Part shown: in pieces, positions 23,087 through 34,740 of the stretch
Numbering within the stretch: position 1 is the first letter of the stretch
Layout: every line of letters begins with the position of its first letter
Assembly (NCBI GenBank): GCA_948567375.1
Contig: OX419758.1
Span: forward strand, 24,309,001 to 24,373,000
Source of the DNA: Lunularia cruciata
Lineage: Eukaryota > Streptophyta > Marchantiopsida > Lunulariales > Lunulariaceae
Length of the DNA stretch: 64,000 bases
Direction of reading: 5' to 3'
The notes under the pieces: generated by a model
Database searches by the model: none
Seen by the model: the letters and a program-made list of their open reading frames with translations, nothing else
What the model was told of the DNA's origin: nothing
Translations under genes and position numbers: made by a program

Positions 23087-25300
23087 GGAGAATTTTCATA
23101 AATGGGCTATTTTATATTTTTATTTGCAAAAATGGGAGGATTGCCTAATAAAAAATATCCACCAAGCTAACCCCATGACCCAACACATATTATTCACACT
23201 GTGCACGTCTTTATATACTATTTTGGTTGCTCAAGGCAGCAAGGCATCTTGGCATGGTGATTGTGTCCGCATTTCTTGCAAACCACAATGCGCATTTGCT
23301 TGAGCCTACCTTCCATAGGTATATCCTCAATGCCTTGAATTTCATCAGCAAGAGGCAGTGCATGTGCTTGTGGCACTGTAGGCATGTCGTGCGCATCTTG
23401 CTGCGAGTATTGAATATGACCTGCCATCATGTTTTGTCGGCTGCACATTGCTTTGTTGTGGCCCTTAAGCCCACATTGTATATTGGTGTTTTGTGCTGAC
23501 TTTGCCCCTTGACAGTAGCCTTTTGATTTTGGCCTGCTGGCCTTTTGTGTAATGTTGGGCAGTTTGGACACACCATCAAAGGGAAGGTCATTACTGGAAA
23601 TTGGCATCATTGACATACCATAGTGGACTGCAAAGCAATCATTTGGCAGGAGCTTGCCATAAAAGATGTTGATGCAAGCCCCGCTTTGGCAATTGCATCA
23701 GCAGTATGCACGCAAGGGAACTGATATTCTTCAAAAGCTTTGCAACTGCAGGTTTGGGACTTGAGATCCACTACATTTTTGCTTCTGTTGATTGGGTTTA
23801 TTACCTCAAAACCAATAAGCAAGAACTGTACCACTTGATATTGCTGGCTCTTGCATTTCAATTCATTGTAGCATTGCATCATGGATTCGAGGATGGTTAT
23901 TTTGACTTATGCAAACAAGCTCTGTCTCCAAAACATTAGCTCTGCAACTTGAGATACCCATCAGTTGAAAAAATTCAGATATGAGCCATTGTGAAGCATT
24001 TCAAGACAAGAGTTGGTGCTCTTGGCCGAATTGGACATCATTGTGCCATATTGTGCAATTGGAAAGAGTGTTGTTGCACACTTTATGATGTTGCAACCAA
24101 TCAAGTAGTCGGCCGCAAATGGATTTTCCCAGCGGATGACTTGCATTGCTACTTCATGCTCCCTTATTGTCACTACCTTTGATGCCATCCATATCTTGCG
24201 CTTAAATATTAACTTAAATCTCACATTCACATTCTTTTTGAGGTGGTATGTACAAATTGATTCGTGCAATTTTGGCAGGACAATGCATTGCGCATTATGG
24301 AAGCCCTTTTCATGATCATGCATGAGAATGATGCCCGGCTGCCCAACCTCCGGAATTGCAGCTCTCAATTTCTGAAAGAGAAACACCCAATTTGCTTCAT
24401 TGTCAATAGGTGCAATGCAATTGCAAAGTGGAACAATATGGCCTTTGCCATCATGAGCGCATGCAGACATTGCCACACCACCATATCTTGAGTGTAAGTG
24501 GCATGCATCCACAATGACCATTGGTCGGGCAGTGACAAAATGTAAATTTCTGCAATTGAGGACATAAAAACAACCGCTCTACAGCCCTCTTGACATATTG
24601 CTCCAAGGTTTTTTGAGTGAATTTAGGAAAAAACTGTTTTAGCAGCATGAAGGAGTGGTCATTTCCAAACCATTGTTTTTCTTGCACTGATTTAAAGCAT
24701 TACATGCCATAGAGTAAGTGGAAGTCTGCCCGTGCTGAGCATGAACCGCAGCATGCACATCACCCGGTGTGAAGGATTTGTAGCGCACCAGCAAAGGCTC
24801 TGCCAAAGCAGACAAAGCTGATATAGAAGTGCTATGTGCCATGGTGCAGAAAGCGGGAATGCACAAGGTTCAATTTACAAATATGTACAAGGCCATCCTT
24901 ATGTCTGTATGCTGTCACGCTGAAGTTGCAAGCCTGGCCTGATCTTGCCCTTGATGTAGCCTTGACAGAGGGGCAGCCAACATCAAGCCTATCTGGTTTT
25001 CACGTAAAAGGGAAGCTGTTGTGTGCTGCATATGGGGCGAAGCCGGAAGTACAATGCATCTATTGTGTCAAACTTTTCAGAAGCGTCAAATACATTTAGA
25101 GACATTGAGGTTATGAGTTCTATAGGAGAAACAGAGCTTATAGAGTGCAATGAAAGGTGGAGCTGGTGGTTATCAGAAAAATTGCACATATTTGCAAATA
25201 AAACTCTGAAATGAGCACATTTTTGCAAATCTAGAATCTAGAATCTAGAATCTGCCCATTTTTACAAATAAAAATTTAAAATATTTTATGAAAATTCTCC
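23087..25300 (-). mobile_element. MULE (Mutator-like) DNA transposon, degenerate
   Basis: Both ends start GGAGAATTTTCATAAA reading inward. The imperfect terminal inverted repeats span 23087-23142 and 25249-25300; the left arm has about five extra bases, and both arms share TTTTTATTTG and AAAAATGGG. TAAAG flanks at 23078-23082 and 25301-25305 may be part of a 9-bp target duplication, but four bases of AAAA intervene on the left. The interior is a minus-strand transposase relic. A short CTAGAAT repeat lies just inside the right end at 25231-25252. Confidence 0.75.
23218..25100 (-). pseudogene. MULE transposase (MuDR type), broken
   Basis: Order on the minus strand: an N-terminal DNA-binding-like part (ACNFSVTAYRHKDGLVHICK near 24930-24880); a middle part with FFPKFTQKTL; the catalytic core in the 187-codon frame 24521-23961, with the first Asp in VIVDACHLHSRYGGV (residue 5), the second in MHDHEKGF (residue 69) and the C-x2-H motif CTYHLKKN (90-97). 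Then come a SWIM zinc finger in 23882-23607 (CSCKAF...CVH, Cys45, Cys47, Cys57, His59) and a CCHC-like knuckle (CGLKGHNKAMC) near the end. Known MURA proteins have this order. Frameshifts separate the pieces and an in-frame stop follows NSCLEMLHNGSYLNFFN, so it cannot make a whole transposase. Confidence 0.85.
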
Positions 25301-25305
25301 TAAAG

Positions 25306-27830
25306 GTTGGAGTTTACGGGCCCTTTCATTTAGATGTGCGTAAGGAATCGGTTAAGTGAGGGTTTTGATGAATTATATTTAACTCTTGCATCCTGAGGAT
25401 CAGATCGGATCAAAATGTGCCGCGTGTCCAAAACAGTAATTAATCAAGTTCAAACACTGACACATTTACCCGGATTTCCAAACTAAACTAGAATTAAGTT
25501 TTACAAGAGGTACAGTAATCTCGTAACCAAGCTGCGGGTCACCTTTTTCATACCCTGTAAATTTGTACGACTATAACTACCACCCGTAAGCCAGATCATT
25601 ACGGAAGACAAAATTGTATTTTTGAACCTAAATACAATATTAAACTAAATACTAAATTTACGTGTACCCATAAGAGATTTTACATATAATCCATAAAATT
25701 TTAAATACAAAATTTTTTTATGTGAAATTGTTTTATGACGTGTAAATTTTTAAAGAGATTAAAGGTAGAGATTACGGACAATCCATACAAATTTATTGAA
25801 ACATTAAAGAACTTGTGATTCAAATTTGGATGAGATGACACTCCTCACTTGGAAGAAGAAGCATTTCCTCTTGTTATTTACCTCTCCTCTTCGTTTGTAG
25901 TCCCTTATCTACTGGCAGTACTCGCAGGTTGTCCTTAATGATGCATATCAACCATTGAGATTCACAATTTGCAAAATCTGAAATAAAAAGAGGTTAAGAT
26001 CGTGAAATCAGATAGACCAAACGAGTGAGGTGGGATTTGTACGATGCCACACACTAGTGATTATAGGACAACTTAGTAGTAAAATTGCAAAATAAATAGA
26101 ATAGAGTATTCAACCGGAGACAAAAGTAAAGATGAAGAAGGACACTATCTACACGTTAACAAGGTTACAGTAGTTAGTTAATAGTCAAATAAATTTACAC
26201 CAAGAGTGTTTTGTACTCTGAGTTCAAAATTTGTTTTGAAATATTTCCATGATTTGGATTCAAAAGTTTTTAACAAATCTCCCAAATGGATTTAGATTTA
26301 TTTCATGCTTTGGTGGATGTTATTAAAGGTCATTTAATTTCAGATCAAACTCCAATACGGATTCAAGTGGTGCTAGTTTTGAATAGAGTTGGCCATAATG
26401 GAAATGGGGCGTAATGTTCCTACAACTTTTTAATAAAGAAATCTGATATCTAGTCAGAGAAGGATGGTATTTTATAGAAGAATTTGAGATAGAAGCTGTG
26501 GTTATGAACTTGAGCAATGCCCAAGAGGAGACATGAAATATGGTTATACACCATTGCTTTATCTTCAATAAGAAACCTAGTGAACTTTTTAATCCATAAT
26601 AATAAAATTTATTTGTGTCTTGAACAATTCAAATGAGTTTTACATTGGTATTTTCAATCTAATGTTTTGAGCAAAAAGAGTCTAAAGGATACATGAGACT
26701 ATGTTAGAGTTAGCTTGGATGTGTTAGGTTTCCTTGGAAGTGCTCAATGTACTTGGGTGCACTATGGGTTTAGATCTCTCAAGAAACTCTTTCTCGTGTT
26801 GCACCACTAAATTAGTAGATATATAACCAAAATTTGTGCTGTTTTGAATTGGTTTCTTGGAATTGACCCGTCAATCTACAAGCAGTGCTCAAGATCTTCT
26901 AAATAATCAAGAATTTATACATAATGACATCATCATTATTCATACACCATCCAGAACCTATCTTTGCTAGGAACCTATTATGCATACATCATCCAGAACC
27001 TATTTTTGCTTTGCTAACAAAATGCACTAACAATATTATCTTTAATAGATCGTTAAATTTACCACTTGGTGATAGAAATTGACTTGAATTGGGATCAATA
27101 CAAAGAGGAAACTATAATATCTTTAATAGGTCTTGAAATCTATAGCTTGGTGATAGACATTGATTTGAATTAGGAATGGGAAGAGGATTGAAAGACTGAA
27201 TGTACTCCATGTTTTCTATAAATGGGCAACCATTTTTCTTGTACTAGAATCTACTCTCTCAATGATTGCATAGAGTTTATGTATCTTTCAACTATTAACT
27301 TCATGCATAAATCTCTTTTGAATGATCACTCTCTATATAGAGAGTGTTAATTCATAATGATCCATTTTCCTAGATTTCTTGGCTTGACTGGTCTATAAGT
27401 AGATAGTGGTGGAAATCCATAAAAATGCTTCATTTTCTTCAATCTCTTGACACTTTTTCTCCACATTTTTCTCCAAAGTATGTTGGTTGGAAATCTAGTG
27501 TCTTTAAGGCAAGTGTGTTCTTTTGGTGGGTAAAATTCTAGTGCTTTTGATTTGATCTTGATTTCTTATCAGTTTCTTAGCTTAAATTCTTCATTTCCTT
27601 TGCTCTCTTCACAGTAGCAAGAGTGCTAGCTTTTGCTTGATCCAAGGTCAAGTAGAGTTAAGAATGACATGAAGAGGGATTTGACTATTTCTAAGTTATA
27701 CCAGAATCAAGAATAATAGAGACGAGCATGCCAAGATGTAGGGAGCATGGAGAACTCTCTATAAACATTATGAAATATATACAATGAATTATCCAATTAA
27801 ATTTGGAGGAAATATTTGATGAATGTTTGA
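25306..27830. other. No gene recognised; short local duplications
   Basis: AT-rich. CATACACCATCCAGAACCTA recurs as CATACATCATCCAGAACCTA within 26940-27013. A second imperfect duplication of about 80 bp period covers 27031-27175 (ATCTTTAATAG, CTTGGTGATAGA). A palindrome CTCTCTATATAGAGAG lies near 27330-27345. Confidence 0.55.
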
Positions 27831-27839
27831 TGAAGAGGG

Positions 27840-28930
27840 AGATTTAGATATGGTAGAACTATTGCTTAGTGGGAGTATGCAAATTTGCATAGGCACTTAG
27901 AACCCAAAGTTACATATCCTCATAATAGGGAATTTGTGATTAAATATTTTAGAGGTCTAGATGTGAAGACATTCTGCCAACTTACTAGAATGGATGTTGG
28001 TTTTTTTTAACATTAGTGGATCCGATAAAAGATCAAAGCTTATTTCAAAAGAACTATAGGCAGAGAAAACACCAGTATCGATCCAAATAGCTCTTGCTCT
28101 TGATAGATTTGTGCATGTACAGTAATAGAGCTTGTGTTGCAAGAGGGTTAAACATTTGGAGCATTAGTGCTGGTTCAATAGGTGCCTTTACTGATTGAGT
28201 TATGATAGCTATATCAAATATTATGAGTAGTCAAATGGCATGGCCTGAGCATGATGAGAGAAGGAGAATATATGCAGTTTTTGCAAACAAAGGTTTCCCT
28301 GGTTGCGTAGGTTTGGTAGATGGAACATTTTTCCTTCTCACATCTTGACCTATAGTGGATGGAGAAATATATTTTAGCAGGAATGCTCTTATTCTATAAA
28401 CAGCCAAGTGATCTATGATGATAAAGGATAAATTATAAATTTTATAGGAGGTAAGTATTTGGATTGTTCAATATGTAATTCTTCTTCTTTTTAATTAGAT
28501 TGTTCACAATAGATTAGATTTTGTGCAACTTCAAGTTTTGATTTGTTTACTTGCAAGAATGTTGGTGTCATGTCAAGACATGACTTGTCTAAAAGCATTA
28601 TCACTCTAAAGTGATTTGAATCAGAGAGAGGGATGCTATAGTTTTGAGGCCAAAGAATCTCTTTTAGTGGTTTTGGTGATGTATCCATGCATCACCTAGT
28701 CCCCACTTTCAAGTAAGCTGGAATGGAGGACAAGCAAGAGTTAAAAAAAAATTTGGCAAAGGGAAGGGTAATAAATGAACATTGTATAGGAGTGTTGAAG
28801 CTAGATGACATTCTCTTTGGGAGTTGAGAGAGCAACTTAAAGGCAATAGTAGAAATGATTGTGTGGTAAAGTGGATTTCAATTTATATTATTTTACATGA
28901 CTTTTGTCTTGATAGTTTGGATGTTTGATT
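27840..28930 (+). pseudogene. PIF/Harbinger transposase, broken
   Basis: Plus-strand pieces read TPVSIQIALALDRF (near 28070), SAGSIGAFTD-like sequence (near 28165), MSSQMAWPEHDERRRIYAVF, then GFPGCVGLVDGTFFLLTS with the first catalytic Asp at 28319-28321, followed by IVDGEIYFSRNALI. After an AT-rich interruption come RVINEHCIGVLK (about 28775-28805) and, in another frame, SLWELREQLKGN and VVKWISIYIILHDFCLDSLD (to about 28925). These are the DGT, INEHxxGxLK and LHNF-like motifs of Harbinger nuclease-transposases. The second Asp region (DSAY type) is not visible. Stops and frameshifts are many; no Myb-like partner gene or terminal repeats were found. Confidence 0.7.
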
Positions 28931-29344
28931 AGAAGACAATGGCGGATTTACAAAGGAAACTCAAGTAGATACAAAATTTCTCTCAATAGAATGGAGCTTG
29001 GTAGAGAGAAAAGTAGGTCAAGGATGATTCAACAATGCTTTGCTCATCATCTCTATGAATTGAATAGTATAGTGTCCCTCTGTAACAAAAATATCCTTTG
29101 ATATATGATAAGCACCAAGTCCTTCTCTTATGCTTCTTCATGATGTAATATCCTTTGGAGAATGTTAAGCACTAGTCTTGTTCTTTTGCATGAACATAAT
29201 TTTTTTAGAATTTAGTATTGCATGAACTTGTGTTTGTAAACCCTTGGATCCAAGTTTAGCACTTGTTGGTGCCAATTGAAGCCAATTGGGGCCTGTGAGT
29301 GTCTGTCGATGACTGATGTGGCTGTTGAAAGGCGTTGGTTAAAA
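28931..29344. other. No gene recognised
   Basis: AT-rich spacer between the Harbinger remnant and the minisatellite. From about 29265 it contains degenerate GTTGGTGCC/GCCAATT units resembling the array that follows. Confidence 0.45.
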
Positions 29345-29690
29345 GGTTAACACCAGCTGATGCTCAATGTGGATGTGAAAAGGCATTAACTGAAAAGTTG
29401 GCACCAAATGATGTCCAGTGTGGATATGAAAAGGTGCAAGTTGAGAGGTTGGTGCCTGGTGTGGATGTGAGAAGGCATTGGTTGGAAGGTTGGTGCTGGT
29501 TGATGCACAATTCGGATGCGATAAGGTGCTGGTTGGAAGGTTGGCACCGGTTGATGCTTGGTGTGGACATTGGAAGGCATTGGTTGAAAGGTTGGCTCCG
29601 GTTGACACCCAACATGGATGTTGGAAGGCACTAGCAGATAGGTTGGTGCCCGTTGCCACACAATGATGGTGGATGGGTGGATGGAACCAG
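29345..29690 (+). repeat. Minisatellite, 51-bp unit, about seven units
   Basis: Units start with GGTTGGCACC-like sequence at 29345, 29396, 29447, 29488, 29539, 29590 and 29641. Five full units are exactly 51 bp, the third has lost 10 bp, and the last is partial. Because 51 is a multiple of three and the unit lacks stops in most frames, long overlapping open frames appear on both strands (17-residue periodicity). They are a by-product of the repeat, not evidence of a gene. Confidence 0.85.
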
Positions 29691-30829
29691 TGGTTGCTTG
29701 TGGAATTTTGGAAAGTGCTAATTGGCACCCATACCAAAGACAACCATTTGGGTAGTGCCGGTTGACAATATGTCATGTTGCATGCTGCCATTGGTTGATG
29801 CTTAGAATCAGATTTTTTGAGTGGTGAATTTGGATTTTTCCCAAGAAATATAGATTTAACAGTTTCATGTAAGTCTTCTATATAAACTCACCATTTCTTG
29901 TAGAAGTCACCATTTCTCACAAACTCAAAGGCAGAGAGCATTTCACCAACAAAAGAGAAGGCAATTTGGTTTTTTGCACGCGGAGTGTGCCATTCAAGAA
30001 GGGTAGCTTAAAAAATAGAAGGAGAAGAGAAGACAGTTCAACAAGAGTGCCCTTTGGGAGGAGTTGGAAGAAAAAGAGAAGGAGAGAAAGCTTAGCAGGA
30101 GGAGAGCCAAGTTTTGCAAGAGAGCAAGCTTTGGGAGTGTTTGGGTGGGGGTTTAGTTTTGAAAGAAGGTGCAGCAGAAATCAGTACAAAATCCCATGGC
30201 AGAAATTTGGGGTTATGAGAAAATTGTTGACGGTGAGGACATGAAAAATACTCACAAAGGAGATTGGTTAATTGCTTTTCATACAATTCAACACCTGGTA
30301 ATCTTCCTAAAAGGGTCTTGGATGGATAAACTGCCATTACTGGAATTAGGGAGGTTGATCTAGATGTTTTTGGCATGAAAATTGGGTTGCACTACCTTTT
30401 CCTAGAGATATTTTTTTAATCTCCCATACCCTATTTATTTCTGGTTGTTTGTTTGTTTCTAGCCTTTATATCAATTTTGGGTTTTGATTTTAAGTTTAAT
30501 CATCAGTGCCTATGGGCATTGCCTAGTACAAATATGTTTAGTATAGACATGCCTTGCAGCATTGGCAAGCATTGCCCTGTGTTTCCTGCTCTTCAATCCT
30601 AAACCCCAATGCCTTCTAGCATCTTTCCCTATCCTGCAACATCTTCAAGCATTGCGGAGTGTTGACCCATTTTCTCTAAACCCTATCTTGTAGCATCAAT
30701 AGGTGGCACCTAGTGGTATTGGATGTCATTGTACAGTCTATAGCATTGGCAGGTGGCATTCTACATTTTCCAGTTTTGATTGCTTTATTTTCTTGTCAGG
30801 GGTGTTATTGGGTGACATCTATTATGAAC
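29691..30829. other. Decayed repeat DNA, no gene recognised
   Basis: A purine-rich stretch (29990-30130, GAAGAGAAG and GGAGAG types) is followed by degenerate repeats of GCATTGGCAAGCATTG and TAGCATC words at about 30510-30770. The LTR inserted at 30830 interrupts whatever this was. Confidence 0.45.
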
Positions 30830-31646
30830 TATGAGCCGGCATGTCTCTCACTTAGGATGAACGTCTGATGGCTATTATGGTAGTACATCATGGACTAAGA
30901 AGGCTAAGAACCACAACTCCATCATACTCCTCTAGGGCTAACACTCAAAGACTCAAGACATTTCTCACTAGAGAACTCAATGAGAGAAAGAGATAGTTGC
31001 AAATGAAAGGATGATAAGTACCTCCTCACCCCTAGTTTAGATATTTGTGAAATAGTTACACACCACAATTACTAATTACTAGAGAAACTCAAGTTACTAA
31101 TTACTAATTACTAGAGCAACTCAAGTTACTAATTACTAATTACTAGAGCAACTCAAGTTACTAATTACTAATTACTAGAGCAACTCAAGTTACTAATTAC
31201 TAATTACTAGAGCAACTCAAGTTACTAAGCTAAAAGTCAAATAAAGTCAAAAAGCTAAAGGAATATCTATACTCATGGGAGTATTCTCCTAAGCATGTGG
31301 TCTTATCTTGACCCAATCACAAAATCAAGGATTCCTTCACATGAGCTATCCTTGGTTTATAGAAGAATCCAAAAAAAGGCTTATGGGTCCAAGACTTTTT
31401 AACTCTTTCCTCAAAGCCAAACACCTAGAAATAATACCAAGTCAACACACTAGAATCCCAAATAATGATGCTCATCTTTTCTATTTCCTCTAAGTAAGGT
31501 CTCCTCTATCTTAGCTATGGCTAACTTTAGCTAATCATGACTGAGGTAGAACTATCATTTATCTTTATATAAATAATATCTCTCAAGTGCTTGTTATACT
31601 AAACTAAATATCACAATACCACACACATGCACAAATGTGTATTACA
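30830..31646 (-). mobile_element. Solo LTR (TGTAACACCC family) with expanded internal minisatellite
   Basis: 817 bp; in sense (minus) direction it begins TGTAATACAC and ends GGCTCATA, so the last CA has decayed. It is flanked by GAAC on both sides (30826-30829 and 31647-31650), a 4-bp target site duplication, so it is a solo LTR left by recombination. It is about 130 bp longer than its relatives because of the 32-bp array at 31065-31225. Confidence 0.85.
31065..31225 (+). repeat. 32-bp tandem repeat inside the solo LTR
   Basis: About five near-perfect units of TTACTAATTACTAATTACTA followed by GAGCAACTCAAG. The LTRs at 59353 and 63294 have only one copy of this site (TTACTAATTA and GTAACTCAAG), so the array grew within this copy. 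Confidence 0.9.
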
Positions 31647-31650
31647 GAAC

Positions 31651-34260
31651 TTGGTTGCTTTCACTTTTTTGTTTGTTTGTTTTTTTTCAAAGTACTTGCA
31701 TGCATTGATTTTGTTTACTCTTAGGACAAGAATTCTCTTGAAAGGACTGTTAAAGGGAGGCCATTTTAGTCAAAAATAGATGTAATTTGAGATGCACTTG
31801 TAATGCCAATAGGGAGGACATTAAGGAGGAGGATAATTCCTTACACAATTGTTTCAGATTGGTTTTCAATTAGAGATAGGGTTGCAAAGAGGTATTTGGC
31901 AAGGCAATGGGTGTATCTTGCATTTTGAGCTCTTTTCTAGATGATGGGTGCACTTGTGGCACCAACTATTTGGCCCAAGATTGTACATGGGCATTTGGTT
32001 CTCAACACCAAAATAAACTTGAGAAGATTTGGTGTGGAAAATTATGATTGGGCGGGGGGGGTGTTGCATTTTGAGCTATCACTATAACGGTGTGGAGTTT
32101 GCAACGCCAAATAAGGTGAACTAATAGGTGCAAGTTTAGAGTTACCTTCCTTGGGCAGATACTTACTTCTTTGTGGAGAGAGGTTACATTCTTGAGGAGG
32201 AAGTGTCCTACTTGAGTGAGGAAGAGGAGGAGATTATAAACTAGGGAGAGGGTAGTGATGATGAGGATGGAGAGGATGAGAGTGTTAATGATGGAGAGGA
32301 TGAGGATGATGAGTGGCTGATTAGATAGTTTAGATAGTTTGGGTGTTTTGAGTTTTGGCATATTTTGTATATTTTCTTTGATGGAAAACATACAAAGTAT
32401 TTGTTTTGTACACCATTACCAACTTTAATACATAATTTAACTTAATTTAAATTAATTATTGAAGTTTTTTATTTATTTGATTGATAGTGAGTTTTACTTG
32501 ATGGATGATTATATGTTACTTATTGTGAATAGGTGTTCCAAAGATTTGTATTGAGACACATGCCGTACAAATAGTGAGGTTAATGAGTAATCATTATTGT
32601 CAGAGAGAGTTTCTTGTACATCTTCATCCTCTGAGATAGTTCCTTCTACCACTTCTCCCTCTTGTCCCTAGAGAGTGCACCTCTCCCCTTGCATCTAAGA
32701 GCTCCTTTGCCCTCTTGTTATATTGACATAGACTGTGTATTAGATGATTGTGTTTGAGTGGCTAAGGAGCAATAAAGGCTTGTTGTTGAGCAGGAGAGTA
32801 GAGTGGAGACTTTAAAGGAGAGAGCAATTAGTGCTTGGGTGTGAGAGTAGATCGGAGAGTGTACAAGAGCAAGAGAGATTAGTGCTTGAGTGTGAGGGTA
32901 GATTGGAGAGCTTAGAGGAGCAAGTTACACTATGGTTTGTGAGAGAGCAAGAGAGAGACTCCTTTGTGAGCAAGAGGATCCTCTTGTTGTAAAGGAGGAG
33001 ATGCATTTGACCCTTACTAGCTATGATATGGAGAGAGAGTAGACGTTGACTCACTTGGACTTGGATATCCTAGGTGTTGCTACCATAGCTAAGGATTATA
33101 GGGAATCATATAATGAGAGTTGGCATTTGCTATGGAGAGGTGCGAGAGTGCACATGTTCAAATAGAGGAGCGTGAGAGTAGTCTAGCTTAGGTGAGGGCT
33201 TATGTGGCTTATCTTGCATTGAGACTCAATATTATTTCCTGTCAGCCCTGCATTTGGCCCTCACAAGAGGAGATGTAGACCCAGATACATGCCCCCCATG
33301 TGTTATCCCATAATGTTATTACTCAAAAGACCAAGACTTTTGCCTCCAATGTCTTACCTCACAATGTGGTGACTCAAGAGACTAAGATTGAGCTTAAAGG
33401 GAGGCTTTAGTTTTTAGAAGAGTATATTCCATACATTCTCTCTCTAAGATTCTTATGGAAAAGATTAATGTTGTGGATGTTACTTGTTTGGCATCATTAT
33501 GGCATCATGGTAGCACTAGTTACATTGTGTGGGAGAGCTTGACTATTAGGCATGGTGCCCTCACACATATTCAAGGCTAGTAGCATGGGTAGCACGTCAC
33601 GGTGTTAGCCATTTCACTTAGTTCTTGTTGTTGCACTTTGAGGTTATCTTGTGGATAGATCTTCTTCATGATGGAGTTGAGTCATTGCTATGGAGCATGT
33701 GGTAATGGTTGGAGCCTAGAGGGAGTTCACATTGGTTCTCAGCTCATGGCCTATTTTTTCTGCAGATGTCCAACAAGATGAGTTTAGAGGATTTAGAGCT
33801 AGATCCTATGGCATCTCACATAATTAGGTTCACCTCTTTGTGATCTTTTGATCTTGGATAGTTATGCATTCTCTTATAGGAACCATCCACATGGTGTGAT
33901 CCATCTTCCCTAATTCTGCTATTATAGGGTAGAGATATCATCATATGCTTGGTCATTTGACCCCTTGATGATAGCTTTGGATATATTTTTCAATGATGAT
34001 TAGCCTACTATTAGTTGGGCAAAAGAAGAGTGGATATAAAATAGATTGAGCTCTTATAGTAATGATCCATGACCTTCTAGCCAGCAGTATCAGGAACAAA
34101 CCCTTGAATGAGATTGAGTGGCACCTTTGGTGGTCATTGAGTCCATTTAGGATTCAACATGATGTCCTATGCAGACTTGAGAATGTAGTTGCACATAGAC
34201 TCCATATTGCATCTCCCTCATCTTCTTCGACTCCTTGTCCTCCAGCATAGTGACTAGCCT
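31651..34260 (+). other. Decayed repeat DNA with coiled-coil-like frames, not identified
   Basis: Plus-strand broken frames include VSDWFSIRDRVAKRYLARQW (about 31855-31910), a strongly acidic stretch (32195-32330, LSEEEEE and DDEDGEDESVNDGEDEDDE) and glutamate-rich segments near 32760-33000 (ESRVETLKERAISAWV, CEGRLESLEEQVTL). The acidic and coiled-coil character recalls the extra retroelement frame of copy B2, but I found no convincing shared motif. A GA-rich tract on the plus strand is the cause of some open frames on the minus strand. Confidence 0.35.
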
Positions 34261-34474
34261 TAGGGACTACACATTTATACAAATCATATTCATGATTGTA
34301 CATTTCTATCTATTTTCACTTTGCCTCACTCTTATACCTCATGTCATGTGATATGTATCATATTATTGATTCTACATTTATTTCCATTTTCACTTTGCCT
34401 CACTCTCATACCTCATATCACATGAATGTGAATCTATTAAACCACATAAAATTTATTCATTATGCTTGGGTGCC

Positions 34475-34740
34475 ACCTGGCACCTACAAGCGCCAACTGC
34501 GCATGACAGGCACTATAGCATGCCTTCCATATCTATCTGGTGTCACTGGGTGCCTTCATGCACCTTACACATTCTTTGACAGGCATCAGTGGGTGTCTCT
34601 TGATGAGCGAGTTACACCAAGTGCAAACATGCACCTTCTATATCCAACCGGTGTTACTAGACGCCACCATGCACCTTACACATCCTTTGATGGGTGTCAG
34701 AAAGCATCTCTTGATGACCAAGTGGTGACACTTAACAATG
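34475..34740 (+). repeat. Two imperfect units of about 114 bp
   Basis: GGTGTCACTGGGTGCCTTCA (near 34537) and GGTGTTACTAGACGCCACCA (near 34651) start similar units that share ATGCACCTTACACATnCTTT and TCTCTTGATGA. The translated units share GVT, HAPYT and SLD. Resembles the style of the repeats at 29345 and 30510. Confidence 0.6.

Noticed and set aside
29339-29791. 150-codon minus-strand frame
   Set aside because: It is antisense to the 51-bp minisatellite and open only because the unit has no stop in that frame.
31065-31225. CRISPR-like array
   Set aside because: The 32-bp units are contiguous with no unique spacers, in a plant LTR.
32002-32391. 129-codon minus-strand frame rich in Leu/Ile
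   Set aside because: Lies opposite a GA-rich, acidic plus-strand stretch; hydrophobic only as a result of the reverse complement.
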